Shown piece by piece: positions 26,865 through 36,395 of a stretch of 64,000 nt of DNA (its first letter is position 1; every line of letters begins with the position of its first letter). Below the pieces are notes generated by a model that saw only the letters and a list, made by a program, of their open reading frames with translations, did not search any database and was not told the DNA's origin. The DNA comes from UBA4582 sp965657335 (GTDB lineage Bacteria; Pseudomonadota; Gammaproteobacteria; Pseudomonadales; Azotimanducaceae), in contig CBFHOH010000022.1 of NCBI GenBank assembly GCA_965657335.1, forward strand, positions 12,267-76,266, given 5' to 3'. A program made the position numbers and the translations under genes.

Positions 26865-28001
26865 ATGGTAGACGAAAACGATCAACTCCTTGCTGCAATC
26901 ACCGACCTCATTCCAAAGCTGCTAATGGCCATGGAAGCGTTCGAACAACTTCAAAGAAACATGAATCCCGCAGCACTTAATACCCTCGGAGAATATATTG
27001 CCCCTTTCGAGCAAGCACTGGGCGCCTCCTTCGAAGCGTTTGCAAAACTACCTTTTCCCGACGACCTGAAAGGCTACGGTGAGACTATCTCGAACAGCTG
27101 TACTTACTGCCTAAGAGCAATGGCCCCGTTTGTTAAGTCAGACGACGATGCCGAGGGCACCGAGCGTATGATTGAATCTATGAAAGCCATGCGCGCCCAT
27201 TGTCGAGCACAGGAATTTATCTACCCTCTCGCATCGGTTATGTCGCCAGTAAACCAGTACTTCGTGGAGGCAGGCGCGCGCGGTAACGCTGACTTTTTAA
27301 AGCAGTTTATGGGCCTTGAATTCGAGCCGACGGAAACCAAAAAGCACGGCATTTTCAGTTTTTCCAACGAAAGAAAAGAACGCGGCGGTTTCTCTCTTTA
27401 CGTGCCTGAAAACCTTGACCTGACAAAACCAGCATCACTTGTTATCGCACTCCACGGCGGCACGGGTCACGGCGCAGATTTTCTCTGGTCTTGGTTGCGA
27501 GAGGCTCGCACGCGAGGTTTCATTTTAATGTCAGCGACCTCGCAGGGTGATACCTGGTCGCTCATGGACCTTTATAACGATGTTGATTATCTTCCGCTCC
27601 TACGAAACATTGAACACGTAAGGCAGGAATGGCTCATAGACCAAGAGCATATTATGTTGGGGGGGATGTCCGACGGCGCAACCTACACCATGTTGGCGGG
27701 GCTGACAGAAGACGCTCCTTTTACTCATCTCGCGCCTTTTTCTGGCGTATTACATCCTGAGATTCCGTCATCTCCCAAAATTCTTCAGGCAAAGCACAAA
27801 CCCGTTTATCTTGTCCACGGTACGGAAGACTGGATGTTTCCGATAGAGACGGCTCACATGGCAAAACACGAACTTGAGACGGCGGGCGCAAACCTTAAAT
27901 ATCGCGAAATCCCGGGGCTTCCGCACAGCTATGCACGTTTCGAAAACCCAGCGCTGATTGAGTGGTTCAACCCAAATCTCACAGTACCCATTCACTCTTA
28001 A
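26865..28001 (+). CDS. Alpha/beta hydrolase, phospholipase/carboxylesterase or depolymerase type, with an N-terminal helical domain
   Basis: A 378-residue protein. Residues about 1-160 are helical and unfamiliar to me (a cysteine-containing SNSCTYCLRAM is notable). From about 180 a hydrolase of the phospholipase/carboxylesterase or PHB-depolymerase-like group begins: LVIALHGGTGHGADF, nucleophile in LGGMSDGATY, acid in HGTEDWMFP and histidine in LPHSYAR. Starts at GTG 26823 or ATG 26865 are possible, neither with a strong ribosome site; I chose the ATG. The 5'-nucleotidase gene follows after 13 bases, so they form an operon. No signal peptide is evident, so it is probably cytoplasmic. Confidence 0.8.
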   Translation: MVDENDQLLAAITDLIPKLLMAMEAFEQLQRNMNPAALNTLGEYIAPFEQALGASFEAFAKLPFPDDLKGYGETISNSCTYCLRAMAPFVKSDDDAEGTERMIESMKAMRAHCRAQEFIYPLASVMSPVNQYFVEAGARGNADFLKQFMGLEFEPTETKKHGIFSFSNERKERGGFSLYVPENLDLTKPASLVIALHGGTGHGADFLWSWLREARTRGFILMSATSQGDTWSLMDLYNDVDYLPLLRNIEHVRQEWLIDQEHIMLGGMSDGATYTMLAGLTEDAPFTHLAPFSGVLHPEIPSSPKILQAKHKPVYLVHGTEDWMFPIETAHMAKHELETAGANLKYREIPGLPHSYARFENPALIEWFNPNLTVPIHS

Positions 28002-28014
28002 GTGACAACGCCTC

Positions 28015-29346
28015 ATGTTCTCGATAAAAGCTACTACACTGATTTTTTTATTCGCTATAAGCACAAATGCCGCGTACGCGGCCCAACAAAAGTTGATCAT
28101 TCTGCACACCAATGACTTCCATGGTCGTATTAGCCAGGAAAATGAGTACGCTGGCGCGGCGCGAATAACATCGCTGGTGAAACAAACACGCGAGCAACAT
28201 CCGGGCGTCCTTGTACTGGACGCGGGTGACAGAATTTCTGGCACGCCGGTTTCGACCATGTTCAAAGGTGTCCCGATATTTGAGGTCATGAACAAGGTAG
28301 GCTACGACGCAGCGGCTATTGGTAATCATGAATTCGATCATGGCTACAAGCAGTTTCTCGAATTCAAAGAAATCGCCAACCACCCGCTAATATCCGCCAA
28401 TGCTTTTGCCCCAGACGGCACCCTGCTGGCGGATGCGCCATCGCTTATTAAAACGGTAAACGGAATAAAAATCGGCATTATCGGGCTTATCACCGAGCAT
28501 ACACCGAAAATTATCATACCCGCGGGCAATGAAGGCATTAGCTTCTCCCCACCGGGTGAGATGTTAAAGGCAATGGTGAGCGCACTACGTCCCCAAGTTG
28601 ATCTGTTGATTGTGGTCTCTCATGTAGGTCATGAACCTGAGAAGGCGCTGGCAAAGCAGATTAAGGGCGTTGATCTGATTGTCGGCGGACATTCGCATAC
28701 CAAGGTACTTCCGCCAATAAAAATCAATGATACCTACGTAGCACAAGCCGGTCACTATGGCGCTTATGTTGGGAGAATTGAGATGACTGTTGATACAGAC
28801 CTCGACAAAATCACGTCATTTTCGGGTGCACTCATCCCTGCTGCGGAACTCCCCGCGCCGGATAAAAATGTCGAGCGTCTGGTCAAGCGCTGGGAAAAGA
28901 AAGTTGCCCGAGAAGTTGATTTCAAAATTGCGACCTCAAAGAGAGACTATACGAAGCAGGAAATGCAACCGTTTCTAGAGCTAATTCTTGCCGAGGCATC
29001 CGGTGCCGACTTCGGTTTCTACAATATGGGTGGCATTCGTGATCACTTCAGAGCGGGTCCTGTTTCCGCGCGGCACATCTGGAACGTCGCACCTTTTGGC
29101 AACGCCATGGTCATCGTTACAGGCAAAGGAAGTGCCATCAAGAAAATGCTACTTCGGGAAGATAGCGACCACCATCGCGTGCCAGAATTGCTGGATGAAC
29201 AGGAATACACTGTCGCGACCAGCAACTTTGTCGCAACTCAAACACAGAAAATGTTAGGTAATCAGGTCAAATTAGACAACAGGGTTGTGCTGGTCCGCGA
29301 TGTATTAATCGACTATTTAAAATCCAACGGCATCCACATCGATTAA
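28015..29346 (+). CDS. Periplasmic 5'-nucleotidase / UDP-sugar hydrolase family protein
   Basis: A 443-residue UshA-like bimetallic phosphoesterase. A signal peptide covers residues 1-22, with probable cleavage after AYA. Metal ligands are visible in HTNDFHGR (near 31), DAGDR, GNHEFDHG and GGHSHT; the C-terminal substrate domain with GFYNMGGIRDHF follows. These enzymes release phosphate from nucleotides or UDP-sugars in the periplasm. It follows the esterase gene after 13 bases. In the same window as the Pst system it fits phosphate scavenging, although no Pho-box-like repeat is visible before the operon. Confidence 0.9.
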   Translation: MFSIKATTLIFLFAISTNAAYAAQQKLIILHTNDFHGRISQENEYAGAARITSLVKQTREQHPGVLVLDAGDRISGTPVSTMFKGVPIFEVMNKVGYDAAAIGNHEFDHGYKQFLEFKEIANHPLISANAFAPDGTLLADAPSLIKTVNGIKIGIIGLITEHTPKIIIPAGNEGISFSPPGEMLKAMVSALRPQVDLLIVVSHVGHEPEKALAKQIKGVDLIVGGHSHTKVLPPIKINDTYVAQAGHYGAYVGRIEMTVDTDLDKITSFSGALIPAAELPAPDKNVERLVKRWEKKVAREVDFKIATSKRDYTKQEMQPFLELILAEASGADFGFYNMGGIRDHFRAGPVSARHIWNVAPFGNAMVIVTGKGSAIKKMLLREDSDHHRVPELLDEQEYTVATSNFVATQTQKMLGNQVKLDNRVVLVRDVLIDYLKSNGIHID

Positions 29347-29388
29347 AATCACGGGCTACAGGCACCGGCGATTCGTATTCGCGCAGTT

Positions 29389-30288
29389 TTATTCAAAGAA
29401 GTCTCGGGTGAGGCGAAGAAACTCATCAAGCTGATCATGTTGAACCCAGTGCCCGGCATCCTGAACCGTGACATGCGTCGCATCTTTGAAAAACGACACG
29501 TGTTTTTCCCTTTCAACGGAATCCATCCAGCTCTCGCTGCCGCTCATTAACATGACGGGAGAATCTATTCTGCCCCAGAGTTCCCTTGTCTCATGCGGCA
29601 AGATATCAAGCGGCGACATGACGTGCGTATAATTATCGAACTTCCAGCTGTAACTGCCATCTTCATTCTGGTCACTACCGTGAACCGTCAAGTGTCTTGC
29701 CTGATCTGCACGGAGGTGGGAGTTCGCCTCATGCATCCGCTCAAAGGCTTCCTCCAGATTTTCATAACGCTTGGGCAATCTACCAGCCATCTTTCGCGTC
29801 TGCTCAATCCAGTCGCCAATCTTTTCGTGAATCGGGCGTTCGTAGTAGTTACCGGGTGGCCCACCCGTGCCTTCTATCACGATCATTTTCTTGATGTTTT
29901 CAGGGTAAACACCGGCATAACAAAGCGCTACACCGCCACCAAGAGAGTGTGCTATCACATGCAGTGGCGCAAGGTTTTGCTGATGAATTAACTGTGCCAA
30001 ATCGTAAATATACTCGCTTCTTCTGTAAGCACTACCGTATACCCACTGAGAATCTCCGTGCCCACGAAAGTCCGGAGCGATAATGTGGTAGTCATCGCAT
30101 AACTCCTGTGCGACCCAATCCCAGTTATGACAATGATCTCGATTACCATGAACCAACAACAGCGGTGGTGCATCTGGATTGCCCCAGTCTAAATAATGCA
30201 GCTTCATGCGCTGTGAATAGTAGGTATGCGATGTTGGGCTGGCTTTCCCCTTTAGGGGCCTAGCGCTTTTCGTTGTCTCGCTTGTCAT
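29389..30288 (-). CDS. Alpha/beta hydrolase
   Basis: A 299-residue alpha/beta hydrolase. LLLVHGNRDHCHNWD is the oxyanion region, the nucleophile is in AHSLGGGVAL, the acid probably in SGSESWMDS and the histidine in DAGHWVQHDQ. The SYTW-type sequence RGHGDSQW is common to the epoxide hydrolase/haloalkane dehalogenase side of the superfamily, but the serine nucleophile argues for an esterase or C-C hydrolase. It converges on the 5'-nucleotidase gene and is divergent from another hydrolase. Confidence 0.87.
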   Translation of the reverse strand: MTSETTKSARPLKGKASPTSHTYYSQRMKLHYLDWGNPDAPPLLLVHGNRDHCHNWDWVAQELCDDYHIIAPDFRGHGDSQWVYGSAYRRSEYIYDLAQLIHQQNLAPLHVIAHSLGGGVALCYAGVYPENIKKMIVIEGTGGPPGNYYERPIHEKIGDWIEQTRKMAGRLPKRYENLEEAFERMHEANSHLRADQARHLTVHGSDQNEDGSYSWKFDNYTHVMSPLDILPHETRELWGRIDSPVMLMSGSESWMDSVEREKHVSFFKDATHVTVQDAGHWVQHDQLDEFLRLTRDFFE

Positions 30289-30492
30289 GAACTATGAATC
30301 TCCAAAACCTTTTGTGTCGTGCAAACCCCAATTATAAACAAGTTTGCCTGATTCTTCTGCTGCATCGCATCATTTCTATCGCAAAGTTGCAGAATAGTGC
30401 TTTCGAAATTTCCTCTCGCGCTGATATTTTGTTTTACTTCGGCACCTCAGCGCCAACAAATGGCAGCGACAGAATTAGTGAGGTTCAACTCA

Positions 30493-31440
30493 ATGGAAAT
30501 TAATCTCGATCCGGAACTCAAAGCAGTGACAGAAGCGGCACTCGCCCTTGACCGTCCACATGCCGCTGACGTTCCTTTGCCTGCATTCCGAGCCGGATAT
30601 GTCATGGCCAGTCAGATGCAAGGCGTCACTGATGTCGTTTGTGATAAAGTCGATGACCTTGAGATTCCAGGGCCCGCTTCAACTATTCCAGCACGTCTTT
30701 ATGTGCCAGCCGGGACTAAAGACACCGAAACGCCCGGCATGGTTTTTATTCATGGCGGCGGCTTCATGATCGGCGATCTCGACAGTCATGATAGTCTTTG
30801 CCGACAACTCGCGCACCACAGCGGTTGCAGAATTATCGCAATCGACTATCGATTAGCGCCGGAACACAAGTTTCCCGCCGCTGTCGATGATGCCATCGCG
30901 GCAGCTTCATGGGTGTACAACAACGCAGCGACATATCACATCAATCCTGAACGCATCGCGATTGGTGGCGATAGTGCCGGTGGTAATTTATCCGCGGTTG
31001 TTGCCAATCATTTCAATCAGCACGACGGACCTAAGCTCGCATTTCAATTGCTCATCTATCCTGCAACAAACAGAACGGTTGAAACGAATTCGCTGCGAGA
31101 TCTCAAGCAAGGCGTGACTTTGGATGAACGGATTCTTAACTATTTTCACGACGAATATTTTGGCGGGACAGGCGCTGATCCATCAGATCCCAGAATATCT
31201 CCAGCGCTCGCATCGAGTCATCGGGGAGTACCACCAGCGCATATCATCACAGCGGAGTATGATCCATTGCGGGATGAAGGCGAGGCTTACTACGAAATCC
31301 TCAAAGCTGCCGGAGTTGAGGTTAGTTACCATTGCTACCCGGGATTGATGCACAACTTTGTTCAACAGACAGGCGTTGTTACCAATGCCCGCCTCGCGGT
31401 TGAAGAGGTCGCCGCTATTATGAAGCATGCCCTCGGGTAG
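30493..31440 (+). CDS. Alpha/beta hydrolase, HSL/GDXG esterase family
   Basis: A 315-residue esterase of the hormone-sensitive lipase family (family IV). The HGGGF oxyanion motif (FIHGGGFMIGD) and GGDSAGGNLSA nucleophile motif are both exact, with the acid in EYDPLRDEG and histidine in GLMHNFVQ. Such enzymes cleave short- to medium-chain esters in the cytoplasm. I chose ATG 30493, which gives the typical N-terminus (DPELKAVTEAAL) and has GTGAGG upstream; the frame open to 30397 adds 32 unrelated residues. Confidence 0.92.
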   Translation: MEINLDPELKAVTEAALALDRPHAADVPLPAFRAGYVMASQMQGVTDVVCDKVDDLEIPGPASTIPARLYVPAGTKDTETPGMVFIHGGGFMIGDLDSHDSLCRQLAHHSGCRIIAIDYRLAPEHKFPAAVDDAIAAASWVYNNAATYHINPERIAIGGDSAGGNLSAVVANHFNQHDGPKLAFQLLIYPATNRTVETNSLRDLKQGVTLDERILNYFHDEYFGGTGADPSDPRISPALASSHRGVPPAHIITAEYDPLRDEGEAYYEILKAAGVEVSYHCYPGLMHNFVQQTGVVTNARLAVEEVAAIMKHALG

Positions 31441-31680
31441 TCGAAAAGCACGCACGGGCAGCGGACTTTGCTGCACGAGATTTCAACTCAACGCGTGCTC
31501 ATTCATATAAGTATCTTTTTATTTTATTACTATCGGTCGGAGATCTGGGTTGCAGTTCGCTGGACAATTCAACTGGCCAACTGTGCTCATCCCAGCACCC
31601 ACGTTAGGGGGCCGCACAATGAATCATACCACCCGCGCAGCCGCTTGATCAGGCGCCGGCAATAAGAGCAACAATTTCAA

Positions 31681-33087
31681 ATGACCAATAACGACTTAAC
31701 GGAGAAGCGGATAAACACGCCAACACTTAGAGCAAAGTACACGCTGGAAGTTAGGCGGCTGTTTAACATTGCGTTGCCTCTCATGGGTGCTCAACTCGCT
31801 CAAATGGGTATGGGCGTAAGCGATGCCATCATGGCAGGGCAATATAACTCCGCCGACCTTGCCGGCGTTGCGCTCGGGGGCAGCCTGCTCTGGCCGGTTA
31901 TGCTGTTAATTATGGGCCTGATTCAAGCTGTTACGCCAACCGTTGCCCAGCTAAACGGAAGCAAAGACTACAAAGAGATTGGTGAAGTCATTCGGCAGGG
32001 ACTTTGGATGGCGCTGACGGGCGGACTCGTGGGCGTGCTGATATTGAACAATATCGGGCCAGTCTATGCGTTACTCGGTGTCGATCCAGTTGCGACCGCA
32101 ATCTCTATTCCCTACCTTGCTATGGCTTCTCTCGGGTTTCCCGCGCTGATGTGTTTCTTTTGTCTGCGTTTTCTCGCCGACGGTATGGGCTTTACTCGAC
32201 CCGCAATGTTTATCGCCATCACCGCTTTGTGCCTCAAAGTGCCCCTAAACTATGTACTAATTTACGGTAAATTTGGTCTGCCAGAAATGGGTGGCGTAGG
32301 TTGCGGCCTCGCAAACGGTATTATCAATTGGTTTCAGTTATTGATGATTGTTTTGGTCGTTTCGCAAAAACGCTTCAATGTGACCGGTTGGCGCCAAAAA
32401 TTTTCTAAGCCTGATTGGCGCAGAATAAAACCGCTGCTCATTATTGGATTACCTATCGGCGCATCAATTTTTGCTGAAGTCGGCTTGTTTTCTTTTACGA
32501 CGCTTTTGCTGGGACGTTTTGGCGCAGATACGGTCGCTGCACACAATATTGCAATGAACCTCAACGGTGTCTTGTTTATGCCAGCGATGGCCTTGGGCAT
32601 GGCAGCCACGATAAGAATTGGGTTTAGGGTTGGCGCCAGAGAAGTTTCAGAAGCACGCACCACTGCGGCTCTGGCAATAGCCACTACGATTTTCGTCGCA
32701 CTTTTAGGTTCTGTGTTTATTTACTTTTTCCGCTTCGAACTGGCTGCTCTGTATACCCAAGATTCCACTGTTGCAGATCAGGCATCCGTTCTGCTGCTGT
32801 TTGTCGTTTTCTTCCTAGTTTTTGACGCATTGCAATCCACGTCCTCCGGCGCATTAAGAGGTTACAAGGACACAAGAGCACCGATGTGGATCGCACTATT
32901 CAGTTTTTGGGGCGTTGGACTGCCGCTGGAGTGTATCTTGGGTTTTGGCTGGATCGGCGAACCAATGGGCGTATACGGCTTTTGGATTGGGCTGGCGATT
33001 GGCGTGGGGACGGCCGCTATACTACTATCACTTCGTTTATGGCAAACGAGCCAAGACCACGAGCGAATCAAAAAACTAGCAAGCTAA
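31681..33087 (+). CDS. MATE family multidrug efflux transporter
   Basis: A 468-residue inner-membrane protein with about twelve hydrophobic segments and the internal two-fold repeat of MATE transporters: RLFNIALPLMGAQLAQMG in the first half and LLIIGLPIGASIFAEVG in the second. NorM-type pumps expel cationic drugs or metabolites using Na+ or H+. A 240-base gap upstream suggests its own promoter; the start has no strong ribosome site but is the first ATG before the homologous region. Confidence 0.93.
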   Translation: MTNNDLTEKRINTPTLRAKYTLEVRRLFNIALPLMGAQLAQMGMGVSDAIMAGQYNSADLAGVALGGSLLWPVMLLIMGLIQAVTPTVAQLNGSKDYKEIGEVIRQGLWMALTGGLVGVLILNNIGPVYALLGVDPVATAISIPYLAMASLGFPALMCFFCLRFLADGMGFTRPAMFIAITALCLKVPLNYVLIYGKFGLPEMGGVGCGLANGIINWFQLLMIVLVVSQKRFNVTGWRQKFSKPDWRRIKPLLIIGLPIGASIFAEVGLFSFTTLLLGRFGADTVAAHNIAMNLNGVLFMPAMALGMAATIRIGFRVGAREVSEARTTAALAIATTIFVALLGSVFIYFFRFELAALYTQDSTVADQASVLLLFVVFFLVFDALQSTSSGALRGYKDTRAPMWIALFSFWGVGLPLECILGFGWIGEPMGVYGFWIGLAIGVGTAAILLSLRLWQTSQDHERIKKLAS

Positions 33088-33120
33088 CATGCATCCTCCG
33101 TGACCGCGTGATGGCTTGCC

Positions 33121-34737
33121 TTACTCTGCAGCAATCTCACTCTGGAGCAAATACTCTCGGAGCTTTTCTCCCGCTTGATCACCAAACAAGATGTGACATG
33201 CCTCGCTTAAACCTTCTGAGATCCGAAGATCTTCGTCGCGCACCACCAGCGAAATTTTTGATCGCCTACGCAGGAAGTCCTCCAGCTTAACGATCATTTC
33301 TCGTCGAGAAGCCAGCTCAATCTCACCTCTCAAGTATTCAGCATTTTCAATCAGCAGTTCTGCGCGTCCTTGATCTTCTCTTATACCCTCAAGTATTTCA
33401 AAAGCGTTCGCGCCGTAACGCCGCCAGAGTCTTGTGCTCAGTGGCTCAGACGACGAAGGATTAGTCATACCATCTAGATCCATTAATCTCGCTTGATGGA
33501 AGAAAGCTTCTTTAACTGTGTCATCCGGTTCTCCGTACCACTTCCGGTTTTCGTAAGGTACATTAATTCCCAAATCTCGAACGATACCCGCTACTTCGTT
33601 GCCCACATTCAGGCAGTCCGTCAACTTACCGCCAAATATACTGAGATGCTTATCCTGATTACTCACTTCTATAATGTGTTTACGTGAAAGACCAACCCAG
33701 TCGGCAACGCCATCAACCCCCTGGTGGGCTAGCGGCCGCACGCCACATCTTTCAGCAACAATATCCTTCACGGATAGCGGCTGGGCAAGATTTAACATGT
33801 TGTTCGCGTTCTCGAGGATAAACTCCCGCTCACTATCCGTAACTACCTGTTCTGGACAGTCAACCTGCGTGTCGGTAGTACCGATACAGGTTTTGGGTCC
33901 CATTGGAATAACAAAAAATAGACGACCGTCTGATGCAAAAAATGCGAGCACCCTTTCAGCCTCGGAAACCCGGTCGACAATGAGATGAACGCCTTTGGAA
34001 AATAGATGGTGATAACTGGTCTTCTGATCGGTCGTATTGTTATGGCTATCCAGCCACGGACCGCAGGCATTAATCATTACCCGTGACTTGATATCGAAAT
34101 CTTCCCCGGTGATTTTGTCTTTGACGCGTGTGGTCCACTGACCGTCCTTCCTCTCGCTACCGAGGGATTCAACGTAGTTCGCCGCGATGCAGTCGTTATC
34201 CAGCGCGGTTCGAATGAAATTAAACACAAACCGGGCATCGTTGTCATAGAGATAGCAGTCGGAATACTCGAACCCACCCAGAATGTCGGAGGTATCAATG
34301 ACAGGTTCTAGACTATTGAGTCGACTGCGAGACCTATATTTTGGTATGCCGGTTTTGAACCTTCCGATAACCCAGTACAGCAGCGTGCTCAAATAAACCA
34401 GAAAAACAGGAAATCGAAAGCCCTTAGCAATGCTCGTGAGGAAACGTATTTCTTTCACCGTAGACGGATAATGATCCATCAGGTGATTGCGGCTCTTGCA
34501 AAGTTTATTTACCAGCAAAAACTCATAGGATTCAAGATACTTGATGCCGCCCCAAGCGAGATTAGATGACTCTGAGCTAGTGCTGCTGGCGAAATCACCA
34601 CGGTCGATCAGAGCAACTTTGACCCCTTTTGCCGCGAGTGCAGCAGCGGAGACAGCGCCGTTGATACCGCCACCGACAATAAGCACATCATATTCTTCAT
34701 TGCCGAGACGACGGACGTTGCTGTTTCTTAATTTCAT
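33121..34737 (-). CDS. glpD: Aerobic glycerol-3-phosphate dehydrogenase
   Basis: A 538-residue FAD enzyme of the GlpD family. The dinucleotide motif VLIVGGGINGAVSAAALA is at the N-terminus with SSTSSESSNLAWGGIKYLE following, then INACGPWLD and the helical C-terminal domain. It oxidises sn-glycerol-3-phosphate to dihydroxyacetone phosphate at the inner membrane and passes electrons to quinone. No glpK or glpF is adjacent. It sits downstream of phoU on the same strand, with a 142-base gap, so it may be linked to the phosphate locus, perhaps to use glycerophosphate; that is inference. Confidence 0.9.
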   Translation of the reverse strand: MKLRNSNVRRLGNEEYDVLIVGGGINGAVSAAALAAKGVKVALIDRGDFASSTSSESSNLAWGGIKYLESYEFLLVNKLCKSRNHLMDHYPSTVKEIRFLTSIAKGFRFPVFLVYLSTLLYWVIGRFKTGIPKYRSRSRLNSLEPVIDTSDILGGFEYSDCYLYDNDARFVFNFIRTALDNDCIAANYVESLGSERKDGQWTTRVKDKITGEDFDIKSRVMINACGPWLDSHNNTTDQKTSYHHLFSKGVHLIVDRVSEAERVLAFFASDGRLFFVIPMGPKTCIGTTDTQVDCPEQVVTDSEREFILENANNMLNLAQPLSVKDIVAERCGVRPLAHQGVDGVADWVGLSRKHIIEVSNQDKHLSIFGGKLTDCLNVGNEVAGIVRDLGINVPYENRKWYGEPDDTVKEAFFHQARLMDLDGMTNPSSSEPLSTRLWRRYGANAFEILEGIREDQGRAELLIENAEYLRGEIELASRREMIVKLEDFLRRRSKISLVVRDEDLRISEGLSEACHILFGDQAGEKLREYLLQSEIAAE

Positions 34738-34879
34738 CGGGGCACAGTCTATTGATGCGCGGGGTAAATTAACACCTCGAATTTAGATTTTTCCTGATAA
34801 ACAATGTTTTTTCACGCTCGAAAGGCAAGACAAGCATGATCGACTCTGTGTCATCGAAATGCTGAGACACAACGGCTGG

Positions 34880-35539
34880 CTAATGAGTTTGGTGTCGAAC
34901 CACCTCCCCTTCAACCATAAAGACAACATCTTCACTGATATTTGTAGCCAGATCAGCAATCCGCTCAAGATACCTTGAACACGACAGCCACGAGGTCGCC
35001 TGCTCTATCATGGATGCGTCCTTTGACATCATTTCTCTAAAATCGTCATACATCTGGCGGTTGATTTCATCGACACCATCATCTTGGTCGATCACTGTCC
35101 TCGCCAAGTCAACATCGAGCTTAACCAGCGCATCCAGAGAATCTTTTAACATAGAACGAATTGTCACAAACATGGCATTTATCGTTGCCATTGGCTCAGG
35201 CATGGTTTCGCGCTCCGCCAAATAAACTGCGCGCGCCGTCAGATTTTTTGCCAGATCACCAATACGCTCAAGATCATTATTCACCTTTAGCACAACAACA
35301 ATAAATCGCAGGTCGATGGCAACGGGTTGATGCAGCGCCAAAATTTTTAAACAATTTTCTTCAATCTGGACCTCTTTCTCGTTAATTGTAATTTCATCTG
35401 CGTAAACCGCTTCTGCCAGCTCAGTTCTCTGGTCCCTCAAAACATAACTGGCGTTACCTAACGCAGTCTCAACCAAACTACCAAGATGCAAAACATCTCT
35501 TTTCAGCTGATCCAGATCTCTCTGCAAATGAAGCGACAT
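34880..35539 (-). CDS. phoU: Phosphate signalling protein PhoU
   Basis: A 219-residue all-helical protein made of two PhoU repeats; the metal-binding pattern (EXXXD) is visible in LEAVYADE-like and ERIGDLAKNL / ERIADLATNIS segments. PhoU links the Pst transporter to PhoR and keeps the Pho regulon off when phosphate is plentiful. Last gene of the pst operon, 37 bases after pstB. Confidence 0.95.
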   Translation of the reverse strand: MSLHLQRDLDQLKRDVLHLGSLVETALGNASYVLRDQRTELAEAVYADEITINEKEVQIEENCLKILALHQPVAIDLRFIVVVLKVNNDLERIGDLAKNLTARAVYLAERETMPEPMATINAMFVTIRSMLKDSLDALVKLDVDLARTVIDQDDGVDEINRQMYDDFREMMSKDASMIEQATSWLSCSRYLERIADLATNISEDVVFMVEGEVVRHQTH

Positions 35540-35576
35540 AGTTGTTTCCTGAAATTAAAATTGTTTTTGAAGTGAC

Positions 35577-36395
35577 TTAACCAAAACGACCGGTAACATA
35601 TTCTTCCGTTCGTTTTTGAATCGGACGCGTAAACAGCTGGTTAGTTACACCAAACTCAATCAGATCGCCCATTTCTAAAAATGCCGTGTAGTCAGAAATG
35701 CGCGCAGCCTGCTGCATGTTATGGGTCACGATGACGATGGTGTAGCGGCTCTTTAAGTCAAATAGAAGATCTTCAATGTGAGAAGTTGAAATCGGATCAA
35801 GTGCGGAGCACGGTTCGTCCATCAAAAGAATGTCAGGTTCCATGGCAAGCGCTCGAGCAATACAAAGTCTTTGTTGTTGCCCGCCCGACAAACCCAATGC
35901 AGATTCGTGCAACCGATGCTGTACTTCGTCCCACAACGCAGCCTGACGAAGTGATTTCTCTACCAATTCATCCATCGAACCGGCAAAACCATTTATTTGT
36001 GGACCCCAAGAGATATTTTTGTAAATCGTTTTTGGAAACGGATTGGGTTTCTGAAAAACCATCCCGATATTTCTTCGCACTTCCACAGGGTCAATCTTGG
36101 CGCTATAGACGTTCTGCCCCGCATAAGAGAGGTTGCCGTCAACTGTAACGCCCTCAATGAAATCGTTCATACGATTGATCGACCGCAGCAATGTACTTTT
36201 TCCGCAACCTGAGGGGCCGATGATCGAAGTAATCTTGTTTTTAGCGATCGGAAACGACACGTGCTTAACAGCTGGGTTTCCTGAGTAACTAATCGAGACA
36301 TTGTCTATGTCTAGAATCACATCATCTACAGAAGGCATGACATTCACATGCTCACTTTGGAAGCCGCTTTCTTCAATTGATTTGATCGATTTCAC
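35577..36395 (-). CDS. pstB: Phosphate ABC transporter ATP-binding protein PstB
   Basis: A 272-residue ABC ATPase. Walker A is GPSGCGKST, the signature is LSGGQQQRLCIARALA, Walker B is ILLMDEPCSALDP and the switch histidine is in IVTHNMQQA. It powers phosphate uptake through PstA and PstC. The start overlaps the pstA stop by four bases (ATGA), indicating translational coupling. Confidence 0.96.
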   Translation of the reverse strand: MKSIKSIEESGFQSEHVNVMPSVDDVILDIDNVSISYSGNPAVKHVSFPIAKNKITSIIGPSGCGKSTLLRSINRMNDFIEGVTVDGNLSYAGQNVYSAKIDPVEVRRNIGMVFQKPNPFPKTIYKNISWGPQINGFAGSMDELVEKSLRQAALWDEVQHRLHESALGLSGGQQQRLCIARALAMEPDILLMDEPCSALDPISTSHIEDLLFDLKSRYTIVIVTHNMQQAARISDYTAFLEMGDLIEFGVTNQLFTRPIQKRTEEYVTGRFG

